Made by a program: the position numbers and the translations under genes. The notes beneath the pieces were generated by a model. That model was not told the DNA's origin. It saw only the letters and a list, made by a program, of their open reading frames with translations, and ran no database searches. Positions 1 to 4,958 of a stretch of DNA of 5,436 nucleotides are shown here, one piece after another. Within the stretch, counting starts at the first letter, position 1, and the number at the start of each line of letters is the position of its first letter. This DNA comes from Pseudomonadota bacterium (GTDB taxonomy: Bacteria; Myxococcota; Bradymonadia; UBA4248). Location: NCBI GenBank assembly GCA_017613855.1, contig JAGACY010000144.1, positions 1-5,436 of the forward strand, written 5' to 3'.

Positions 1-41
1 GCACCTCTATTTGAATTTTTTCGAAGGCTCAAATCATCCGT

Positions 42-158
42 TAATGCATAATGCATAATTATGAATGCATAATGAAATGCTGGACTGAGAAGATTCGGAC
101 GATTCCTTTGTTTTTGCAAAAACATTCAGCATTATGAATTCAGCATTATGAATTAAAG
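42..158. repeat. Intergenic heptad repeats in two blocks
   Basis: Two blocks of degenerate 7-bp units lie downstream of the left lipoprotein gene. Block one (about 44-78) reads ATGCATA, ATGCATA, ATTATGA, ATGCATA, ATGAAAT. Block two (124-158) reads ATTCAGC, ATTATGA, ATTCAGC, ATTATGA, ATTAAAG, so a 14-bp unit is exactly repeated at 124-137 and 138-151. The blocks are roughly inverted relative to each other (block two reversed resembles block one), so they could fold back over the 40-odd bases between them. Those bases include the perfect palindrome GTTTTTGCAAAAAC at 110-123. The rest of 1-213 shows no gene. Short AT-rich heptad repeats are known in intergenic DNA of several bacteria; no function can be read from them. 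Confidence 0.7.
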
Positions 159-213
159 AGTTTTCTTACCCCTGGGAAATTTGACGAATAACCTATAACT
201 GAATAGTTTCGGG

Positions 214-2331
214 CTATTTCACTTTAACGAGCCTGCGGGCAATGGTTCGCTCGTTGTTATCATCATCCGTCGCAATAATCTCGATCAGATGGTCACATTG
301 GTTGGTGTACCCGGCAAAAGAGATAGTGCTGCTAAAACCTGATTTTTTGCAATTGGCATAGCCGACCCACTCGAGACAAACATCCGATCGTTCTTCGCCG
401 TATTTGAGCTCAACCTCTTTAGTTTCGTCAATCCGGGCGACCACTTTTTTAACGGTTTTGTTATCGAGCGTCCATCCAGAGATTTTGACATCACCACTGA
501 CGGCATCTTTGCCATCCGGCGTATCGAGTGCCCCGAAAGGCGGCAGACGCTTTTGTATTTTGGCCACCTGGTCGGCAATCGTATCGTAATTGCCCAAGAA
601 GAGATATACCCTCGACGAAACGCTGCCATTTTTAGGCAAACCAAAATTCACGCGAGAACGTACAACGTTGTAACTCTTTGGATGATATTCACCCGAAAAT
701 TCGAGCACTCCATTCTCGTACAAAAGGCCGACACCATAGGTTTTGCTGCTATTGACAAAAGCCACCCAGGGTTCTTCAGTTTTGAAAACAGTATTCGATT
801 CCGGAGTGACTTTTTTGTTATTGGCCGTCATGAGCGTGCCGTAATCGTCAAGGCCATGCCCGCCATAGGCTGAATAGAGTGTCGGGAACTCCTGCACATT
901 TTCCCTGTGATCAAGCTCTCCGATATTATCGACCCTGTAATATAATTCAGCGGTCAAAGAATTGATGAACCGAATGCGTTGTGTCAGGCGCACATCGGAT
1001 CTTTTATTCTTTTTGCTCCCATCTGCACATATCTGTTCCAGCGACAAACCACATGCATTCGGATCGCCATTATCCCAATCGGGATTCCACTGCAGAGGGA
1101 CGGTCACGATTTCGAGAATGCCATCCTTGTTTGAAACCGATTCGATGCCGGAGCCGATATTACAATAATTGCCGCCCTGAACCGGATTCCACCCCAGGTG
1201 TCTGATCCCCGTAGAACACATCATTTCATCATTATACCCATGACCGTCGATCCAGCAGGAAGCCGTCGCAGCACAATATTGACGAAGGCGTGCCAGATCG
1301 TAAACCGCAACCTGTACCTCTCGGCCGGTATCATTGGCGTCGATGGTATTGGTACTATTCATTCCCGGTTTGCCATCCGCCTGTCCCCAAAAGATAATGC
1401 TGCCGCCCCACTCCTGCCGGACACCAATTTTGAACTTTTCACTCGTGTGATAGAGGTATTCATCATGAAATCCGTCATTGACCGTCGTCGATTCTGATTT
1501 GCCTTTCCCTTCATCGGAGAGTAGGTGAATCATACTGGGGGCTTCATCATTGAATTTTTTACAGACACATGCACTCTCACTGCAGGTCTGAGCAGAATCG
1601 CAGGAAACCTCGACGAGTTCTTTGCACCCATCACCATCGGTGTCTTTACATTCCTTGTAACTATTGTTTTCACCGCATGCCTCATTTTGGGTACAGGCAT
1701 CCGGACATGAGACGGGCACTTCCGAGATCACACATTGACCATCCTGACAAATCTCATTTTCATTGCATGAAATGGGATCTGACCATTGCAAACATCCATT
1801 ATCCTGATTCGGTTCGCACTTTTTATATGAATGCTCATCGATGCATTGTGAACCAGCGGGACATGCATCACATGACAGCGGATCTGCGGGGACACACACA
1901 CCGTCATTGCAGATTGTGTCTGCAGGGCAAGGTGTTTCCTCCCATTCTGCACAGCCGGTGTCTGCATTGATTTGGCAACGCTTGAGCGTCGATTCATCTA
2001 CGCATGAGGCTTCCTGGGGACATGATGTGTCACATTGCGGGGGATCTGTCTGCGAGCTTTTGCACACACCATCCTGGCAGGAAGTATCTGCAGGGCAAGG
2101 TTCTTCGCCCCATTCAACACAGCCGGTGTCTGCATTGATTTGGCAACGCTTGAGTGTTGCTTCATCTACGCATGAGGCTTCTTTGGGACAAGAGGTGTCA
2201 CACGTTGGATTGGGGTTTTCGACTGGTGTTTTCTCTTCTGGGGTGCCAGCTTTATTCGTTGCAGAATCATCAGAACATGCAAACAGCAAAAGGGCTGAGA
2301 CGAGAACAGAGGATACGTGCAACCGTCGCAT
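214..2331 (-). CDS. Cysteine-rich repeat lipoprotein with conserved C-terminal region and Ig-like end
   Basis: This encodes a 705-residue predicted lipoprotein of unknown function. The N-terminus has Arg2-Arg3, a hydrophobic stretch and a lipobox ending LLFAC, making Cys19 the likely lipidated residue, so the protein should be exported and membrane-anchored. A short linker is followed by four modules of eight cysteines (C44-C90, C100-C146, C154-C200, C209-C255). Modules 1, 2 and 4 share the spacing C-x3-C-x5-C-x8-C-x7-C-x7-C-x5-C-x4-C; module 3 is x2 at the first gap and x8 at the fifth. Residues 258-597 form a large region with the motifs NTIDANDTGREVQVAVYD (328-345), GWNPVQGGN (380-388) and VQEFPTLYSAYG (479-490). 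From memory these resemble an uncharacterised secreted family with WNPVQ-type motifs, possibly a carbohydrate-related beta-sandwich. Residues 600-705 resemble a bacterial Ig-like domain (SGWTLD, then RSDVC and GFSSTI). The ATG at 2329-2331 is supported by GGAG six bases upstream; the stop is TAG. No clear terminator follows it. Confidence 0.93.
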   Translation of the reverse strand: MRRLHVSSVLVSALLLFACSDDSATNKAGTPEEKTPVENPNPTCDTSCPKEASCVDEATLKRCQINADTGCVEWGEEPCPADTSCQDGVCKSSQTDPPQCDTSCPQEASCVDESTLKRCQINADTGCAEWEETPCPADTICNDGVCVPADPLSCDACPAGSQCIDEHSYKKCEPNQDNGCLQWSDPISCNENEICQDGQCVISEVPVSCPDACTQNEACGENNSYKECKDTDGDGCKELVEVSCDSAQTCSESACVCKKFNDEAPSMIHLLSDEGKGKSESTTVNDGFHDEYLYHTSEKFKIGVRQEWGGSIIFWGQADGKPGMNSTNTIDANDTGREVQVAVYDLARLRQYCAATASCWIDGHGYNDEMMCSTGIRHLGWNPVQGGNYCNIGSGIESVSNKDGILEIVTVPLQWNPDWDNGDPNACGLSLEQICADGSKKNKRSDVRLTQRIRFINSLTAELYYRVDNIGELDHRENVQEFPTLYSAYGGHGLDDYGTLMTANNKKVTPESNTVFKTEEPWVAFVNSSKTYGVGLLYENGVLEFSGEYHPKSYNVVRSRVNFGLPKNGSVSSRVYLFLGNYDTIADQVAKIQKRLPPFGALDTPDGKDAVSGDVKISGWTLDNKTVKKVVARIDETKEVELKYGEERSDVCLEWVGYANCKKSGFSSTISFAGYTNQCDHLIEIIATDDDNNERTIARRLVKVK
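1567..2202 (-). repeat. Four tandem 8-cysteine modules (coding repeat)
   Basis: This is the coding DNA for residues 44-255 of the left lipoprotein. Modules 1 and 2 are close copies with a 168-bp (56-residue) period; the longest exact match I find is 37 bp, at 1950-1986 and 2118-2154. Modules 3 and 4 are much more diverged in sequence but keep eight cysteines. Each module has paired C-x3-C at its start and C-x5-C-x4-C at its end, with a conserved GC-x-E/Q-W around the fifth cysteine in modules 1-3. This suggests up to four disulfides per module outside the cytoplasm; the pairing itself is not visible in sequence. Confidence 0.85.
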
Positions 2332-2342
2332 TTTAGTCTCCT
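2332..2342 (-). promoter_or_regulatory. Ribosome binding site of left lipoprotein gene, shared with the right paralogue
   Basis: Read on the minus strand the bases are AGGAGACTAAA immediately before the ATG. GGAG is placed six bases from the start, which fixes this start codon. The same 11 bases precede the start of the second lipoprotein (4946-4956), so the duplication or common ancestry of the two genes reaches into the leader. Confidence 0.8.
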
Positions 2343-2346
2343 ATAT

Positions 2347-2376
2347 ATAATGATAGGGATCTCAGAACAGATTCAA
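2347..2376 (-). promoter_or_regulatory. Weak candidate promoter for left lipoprotein gene
   Basis: On the minus strand TTGAAT (2371-2376) could be a -35 box. The possible -10 boxes are TATCAT (2350-2355, spacer 15) or CATTAT (2347-2352, spacer 18). Neither is a good consensus pair, and the resulting 5' leader would be very short. The gene follows a likely terminator, so some promoter is expected in 2332-2394, but this assignment is tentative. Confidence 0.2.
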
Positions 2377-2387
2377 CACAGCCAAAT

Positions 2388-2479
2388 AAAAAAAGGCTAT
2401 GTCCCCTTCATGTCTATGGATTATCCCACGATAAACAAGCGATACGCCTGTGCCATAGCCATATTTTGGGAACATAGCC
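2388..2479 (-). terminator. Long branched intrinsic terminator downstream of carD
   Basis: On the minus strand the arm GGCTATGTTCCC (2468-2479) pairs with GGGGACATAGCC (2395-2406) over 12 bp with one G-U wobble, followed directly by seven T (2388-2394). The enclosed 61 bases can continue pairing: ATG-G-CTATGG with CCATAG-A-CAT (one mismatch), and an apical TTATC-GTGG-GATAA hairpin. The wobble pair would be a C-A mismatch in plus-strand RNA, and only the minus strand ends in a T-run, so the structure belongs to leftward transcription. It begins 39 bases after the carD stop codon. An attenuator in the leader of the lipoprotein gene or a small RNA ending here are alternatives. Confidence 0.75.
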
Positions 2480-2518
2480 AAAATTCAGCTCTGTTGCCAC
2501 TCAAATGTAAATCAAAAG

Positions 2519-3043
2519 TTACACGAACATCGCACGGATTTCTTCTTCAATTTCTTCGACCGGACGTTTCAGAGAAATCGAAAGTTCCTGAACGATGAGC
2601 CCGATGCCGGTATCGAAAAGCCGTCTCTGGCTAAAGCTGAGGTCTTTGATATTCTTGAGGTGATAGAGCTCGCGTACAACATCCGCAACATCCTGCAGGC
2701 AGCAGCTCGCCAGCTTATCATTGAGAATGCGCTGACGTTTTGTCCAGGGAACAGATTTGGAAGCAGGAGGCGGTTCTTTGAGGGAGGCAATAATCTTTTT
2801 AGCTTCTTCTGCAGATACGACGGGACGAAGTGCCCCTTTTTCGGCCTTTTCAGTGGCAATCGTGACGCGACGGGGAGACTGAATCAGCTCAAGGACATAA
2901 ACCTGAGCCCCCGGGCCAAACAATTCATTGGATTCGATTGCAACTATTTCACCTACACCATGGCTTGGATAGACAACTCGTTCACCAATCTGCCATTTAA
3001 GAAACTGTTCTTTTTTCGTTTCGGTATGTTTAATATCAGGCAT
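2519..3043 (-). CDS. carD: CarD/CdnL-family transcriptional regulator
   Basis: This encodes a 174-residue protein. Family knowledge: CarD/CdnL proteins bind the RNA polymerase beta subunit through an N-terminal Tudor-like domain shared with Mfd, and stabilise open promoter complexes through a C-terminal helical domain. Seen here: the N-terminal domain begins at about residue 14 with FLKWQIGERVVYPSHGVGEI and continues through YVLELI to ALRPVVSAEEAKKI (71-84). A proline-rich linker (91-99) leads to W100, likely equivalent to the conserved tryptophan that wedges at the transcription bubble. The helical part follows with VADVVRELYHL and LSFSQRRLFDTGIGLIVQEL. Length fits the short CdnL type rather than the larger myxobacterial CarD. 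I chose the start at 3043 because AAGGAG lies eight bases upstream; an in-frame ATG at 3079 lacks such support. The gene is divergent from the mazG-like gene. Confidence 0.93.
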   Translation of the reverse strand: MPDIKHTETKKEQFLKWQIGERVVYPSHGVGEIVAIESNELFGPGAQVYVLELIQSPRRVTIATEKAEKGALRPVVSAEEAKKIIASLKEPPPASKSVPWTKRQRILNDKLASCCLQDVADVVRELYHLKNIKDLSFSQRRLFDTGIGLIVQELSISLKRPVEEIEEEIRAMFV

Positions 3044-3051
3044 TACATTTT

Positions 3052-3057
3052 CTCCTT
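3052..3057 (-). promoter_or_regulatory. Strong ribosome binding site of carD
   Basis: AAGGAG on the minus strand lies eight bases before the ATG at 3041-3043. It decides this start over the in-frame ATG twelve codons upstream (3079), and the site itself lies between the two. Confidence 0.85.
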
Positions 3058-3069
3058 GACATATCAAAG

Positions 3070-3098
3070 GTGAATGCATTAGTGCGCAGATTTGTCAA
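3070..3098 (-). promoter_or_regulatory. Candidate carD promoter with perfect -35 and weak -10
   Basis: The minus strand has a perfect TTGACA at 3093-3098. A -10 box at the usual 16-17 base spacing would be CATTCA or ATTCAC, both poor matches to TATAAT, although TG precedes by one base. A short inverted repeat CGGC-ATAC-GCCG (3099-3110) abuts the -35 on its upstream side. The position, about 50 bases before the start codon, is reasonable. Confidence 0.3.
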
Positions 3099-3269
3099 CG
3101 GCATACGCCGGGCAAATATTCCAGCTTTTTTGAGTTACACAAAAATCTCAAAGTCTAACAATTCACATCAGTTAATGTTTGACCAATTCACCAGTCAAGC
3201 AAGACTTGCCGTGCGTGCCAGACGGGCTAATTCAGGTATAGCATATTTGCCTACATTTTGCCAGTGGTA

Positions 3270-3301
3270 AAATCGCAATCGAATACCTCGTTGTGCGATT
3301 T
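3270..3301. repeat. Inverted repeat just upstream of the mazG-like promoter
   Basis: The arms AAATCGCA (3270-3277) and TGCGATTT (3294-3301) are perfect 8-bp complements separated by 16 bases, inside which CGA and TCG may add a few pairs. It ends six bases before the candidate -35 box of the mazG-pssA operon. It may be a protein-binding site or only a chance hairpin. There is no T-run, so it is not an intrinsic terminator. Confidence 0.45.
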
Positions 3302-3306
3302 GCTAA

Positions 3307-3334
3307 TTGCTAAGAGACATCAGCCTATTATAAA
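3307..3334 (+). promoter_or_regulatory. Candidate promoter of the mazG-like/pssA operon
   Basis: TTGCTA (3307-3312, 4 of 6 matches to TTGACA) and TATAAA (3329-3334, 5 of 6 matches to TATAAT) are separated by 16 bases. Transcription would begin near 3341, giving a leader of about 75 bases before the start at 3417. Confidence 0.5.
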
Positions 3335-3416
3335 CTGTTTTTTATGTCTGGCCTTGTGCCTAAAGACTGCGCACTTTTTTACTCGCTGTTGTCATCCCAT
3401 GATTAAAGACAAATCT

Positions 3417-3773
3417 ATGAGTTCCCTTACGCTGCATGATGCACAAAAACGCGTTGATCAGTGGATATCCCAGTTTGAAGAGGGCTATTTTCCTCCCCTT
3501 GTGCAAATTGCCCGACTCACCGAAGAATTGGGGGAGCTCTCGCGTGCAGTCAGCCATGAAACCGGCGTCAAAAAACCAAAATCCGGCGAGCCCCTGCATA
3601 GTTCCGCCGAAGAATTGGGAGACCTCCTGTTTGTCTTAATTTGCTTTGCCAATATGCAAAACATTTCCCTGGACGAAATCTTCGAAAAAACCATGCAGAA
3701 GATTGAAACACGCGACACACCTCGCTGGACACTCAAAAAGGATTTTAGCCATGTCCAAAATGAAGAAACTTAA
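3417..3773 (+). CDS. MazG-like nucleotide pyrophosphohydrolase (short YpjD type)
   Basis: This encodes a 118-residue single-domain enzyme of the all-alpha NTP pyrophosphatase superfamily. The family hydrolyses (d)NTPs to the monophosphate and pyrophosphate using Mg2+ held by an EExxE...ExxD motif. Seen here: EELGE (36-40) and EELGD (65-69), with the intervening loop about residues 45-62. The N-terminus (RVDQWISQFEEGYFPPLVQIARL) and the C-terminal TRDTPRW match, from memory, the Bacillus subtilis YpjD type, which is much shorter than two-domain E. coli MazG. The substrate cannot be told from sequence. I chose ATG 3417 because the family match begins at once and a weak AAAGA lies upstream; ATG 3399 would add six residues (MIKDKS) and has no RBS. 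The 3' end overlaps pssA by 23 bases, implying cotranscription and translational coupling. Confidence 0.88.
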   Translation: MSSLTLHDAQKRVDQWISQFEEGYFPPLVQIARLTEELGELSRAVSHETGVKKPKSGEPLHSSAEELGDLLFVLICFANMQNISLDEIFEKTMQKIETRDTPRWTLKKDFSHVQNEET

Positions 3774-4725
3774 AAAAGCAAGATTCGCACTGCCAAGCCT
3801 GATCACCCTTGGATCGGTGTTCTGCAGTTTTATGGCCATTGCCACCGTCATGAACGCCATGCCTCTAGTAGGGGATGCACGCCTCGACAAAATATTCATC
3901 GCGGCATTGCTCATCCTTGCCAGCATTGTCTGCGATCTGTTTGACGGAAAAGTCGCAAGAAAGACAGGAACATCGTCGAAATTCGGCATGGAACTCGACA
4001 GCCTCGCTGACGGCGTCAGCTTCGGTATCGCCCCCGCTTTCGTCATGTACGGCTTTATCCTTCATCAGGCCGGTATCTTCGGCATCATCGCTTGTTTCCT
4101 GTATGTGAGCGGCACGCTCGTCCGCCTGGCACGCTTTAACATCGAAGCCCCGGACGAAGGTGTACAGACCTACTTTAAAGGCATACCGGCACCGGGCGGC
4201 GCCGCCACCATTGCCGCTATCATCATGGCCGCCATCCACACCAGATTCGAATTTAACACCCCATTCGAAATCAATACCATCGGCGCCATCACCATCGCCA
4301 TCGGTTTCCTCATGGTCTCGACCGTCAAATACAAGACACTCAAAGGCAAAAAGACGATTCACGACTGGATTTACATCGGCATCGGCGTTTCATTTTTTGT
4401 CACCATGTGCTTCGTTCTGCATCCCACACTAGCGTTCTTCCTGCTCGTCTGCTACTTCATCGGGTTTGGTATGCTCAATACAGTCTACCTCAATTTAAAA
4501 CACGGCAACCGCAGACATTCACACAAACACCGCAAAACCATCGAAATGCAGGCCGTCAAAACGGATGATTCTACCTCCGAAGACGCTTCACCTGCTGCCG
4601 AAGACGCTTCACCTGCTGCCGAAACCAAAGCAGACCAGCCCGAAGAAACTGTCAGTGATGAATCAGAAAAAGACGCGGACACATCTTCCGAAAAAGAAGA
4701 CACCAAGGATTCTGATGTGAGTTGA
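3751..4725 (+). CDS. pssA: CDP-diacylglycerol-serine O-phosphatidyltransferase (phosphatidylserine synthase)
   Basis: This encodes a 324-residue integral membrane enzyme that makes phosphatidylserine from CDP-diacylglycerol and L-serine, the precursor of phosphatidylethanolamine. The CDP-alcohol phosphotransferase signature is complete: D62-x2-D65-G66-x2-A69-R70-x8-G79-x3-D83-x3-D87, the metal and CDP site. PssA-type sequences RLARFN (125-130) and FKGIPAPGGA (142-151) support serine as substrate. About seven or eight hydrophobic segments lie at roughly 12-34, 47-63, 88-104, 108-124, 148-162, 175-193, 205-222 and 225-247. The start at 3751 has AAAGGA eight bases upstream, inside the mazG-like gene. 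Unusual is the tail from about 251: a basic His-rich stretch, then some 55 acidic, Ser/Thr/Ala-rich residues including a duplicated EDASPAA. Bacterial type II enzymes usually stop near the last membrane helix. No decarboxylase gene (psd) follows; the operon ends in two terminators. Confidence 0.93.
   Translation: MSKMKKLKKARFALPSLITLGSVFCSFMAIATVMNAMPLVGDARLDKIFIAALLILASIVCDLFDGKVARKTGTSSKFGMELDSLADGVSFGIAPAFVMYGFILHQAGIFGIIACFLYVSGTLVRLARFNIEAPDEGVQTYFKGIPAPGGAATIAAIIMAAIHTRFEFNTPFEINTIGAITIAIGFLMVSTVKYKTLKGKKTIHDWIYIGIGVSFFVTMCFVLHPTLAFFLLVCYFIGFGMLNTVYLNLKHGNRRHSHKHRKTIEMQAVKTDDSTSEDASPAAEDASPAAETKADQPEETVSDESEKDADTSSEKEDTKDSDVS
4579..4620 (+). repeat. 21-bp tandem repeat in the pssA tail
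   Basis: Two exact, in-frame copies (4579-4599 and 4600-4620) each encode EDASPAA, at residues 277-290 of PssA. Identity at synonymous positions points to recent duplication or slippage within the low-complexity tail. Confidence 0.9.
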
Positions 4726-4766
4726 TCCGCCGCTATTTCGGCCTGCGGCCTTCATACGCTCTGCGG

Positions 4767-4809
4767 CGCTCCGCTATTGCCATCGGCAATACGCGGAGCG
4801 TTTTTTTTT
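4767..4809 (+). terminator. Intrinsic terminator 1 after pssA
   Basis: CGCTCCGC (4767-4774) pairs with GCGGAGCG (4793-4800) and TATTGCC (4775-4781) with GGCAATA (4785-4791), leaving loop ATC and a one-base C bulge at 4792, followed by nine T (4801-4809). This 15-bp GC-rich stem with a long T-run is a very strong rho-independent terminator 41 bases after the pssA stop. A short GGCC-TGC-GGCC hairpin (4740-4750) precedes it. Confidence 0.95.
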
Positions 4810-4829
4810 GCAGACGTACATTTACGCGG

Positions 4830-4872
4830 CGCTCCGCTATTGCCATCGGCAATACGCGGAGCGTTTTTTTTT
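4830..4872 (+). terminator. Intrinsic terminator 2, duplicate of the first
   Basis: This is an exact copy of the preceding hairpin and nine-T tract, displaced by 63 bases (stem arms 4830-4844 and 4848-4863, T-run 4864-4872). It would stop any transcript reading through the first copy and insulates the lipoprotein promoter directly downstream. Confidence 0.95.
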
Positions 4873-4883
4873 GCAGACGTACA

Positions 4884-4912
4884 TTTACAAGGTAATTCGC
4901 CGTAATTATAAG
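4884..4912 (+). promoter_or_regulatory. Promoter of the right lipoprotein gene
   Basis: TTTACA (4884-4889) and TATAAG (4907-4912) each match the sigma-70 consensus at five of six positions, with the ideal 17-base spacer. The start would be near 4919, giving a leader of about 40 bases. Placement directly after two terminators indicates a separately transcribed gene. The -35 box straddles the end of the second 63-bp repeat. Confidence 0.65.
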
Positions 4913-4945
4913 TACCGGCGTGTCATGGTGTGTGTTTACCTAAGC

Positions 4946-4956
4946 AGGAGACTAAA
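4946..4956 (+). promoter_or_regulatory. Ribosome binding site of right lipoprotein gene
   Basis: AGGAG (4946-4950) lies eight bases before the ATG at 4959. The 11-base string AGGAGACTAAA is the same as that before the left lipoprotein gene. Confidence 0.85.
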
Positions 4957-4958
4957 TA

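Larger units (their letters stand above)
3044..3416. other. Divergent intergenic region between carD and the mazG-like gene
   Basis: This 373-base AT-rich spacer separates two outward-facing operons. Besides the carD RBS and the candidate promoters listed separately, it holds several small inverted repeats: TTTGAG/CTCAAA around 3128-3156, GCAAG-A-CTTGC around 3200-3210, and the larger AAATCGCA/TGCGATTT pair (3270-3301). No reading frame in it looks like a real gene: the open frame leading into the mazG-like gene lacks an RBS and any recognisable sequence before residue 54. No tRNA fold or recognisable riboswitch was seen. Confidence 0.6.
4763..4888 (+). repeat. Exact 63-bp tandem duplication carrying a terminator
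   Basis: Bases 4763-4825 and 4826-4888 are identical over all 63 positions. Each copy holds GCGGCG, an intrinsic terminator with nine T, and the tail GCAGACGTACATTTAC. The second copy ends inside the TTTACA -35 box of the following lipoprotein promoter. No target-site duplication or transposase signal is seen. Confidence 0.95.

Noticed and set aside
151..213. Intrinsic terminator of the left lipoprotein gene
   Set aside because: Only very short possible stems (such as AACT/AGTT) are present and none is followed by a T-run on the minus strand.
1567..2202. EGF-like repeats
   Set aside because: EGF modules have six cysteines with a C-x-C and glycine pattern; these have eight with a different spacing.
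1841..2350. Long plus-strand open frame of 169 codons opposite the left lipoprotein
   Set aside because: It is the antisense shadow of the cysteine-module region; its repeated protein pattern mirrors the repeats on the coding strand and it has no RBS.
2395..2479. Miniature inverted-repeat transposable element
   Set aside because: The arms end in a T-run on one strand, the G-U wobble favours one RNA strand and no target duplication is visible, so a terminator is the simpler reading.
3258..3416. N-terminal extension of the mazG-like gene from ATG 3258
   Set aside because: The 53 extra residues do not fit the family, have no RBS, and would place the start upstream of the best promoter.
3417..3773. 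Part of a mazEF-type toxin-antitoxin system
   Set aside because: MazG-like proteins are nucleotide pyrophosphohydrolases; no toxin or antitoxin gene is adjacent, and the neighbour is pssA.
3865..4362. Minus-strand open frame of 165 codons within pssA
   Set aside because: It lies wholly opposite a gene with a complete catalytic signature, and its composition is what antisense of the pssA codons gives.
4763..4888. CRISPR-like or mobile-element repeat
   Set aside because: There are only two directly abutting copies with no spacers, and each contains a terminator; no transposase or terminal inverted repeats flank them.
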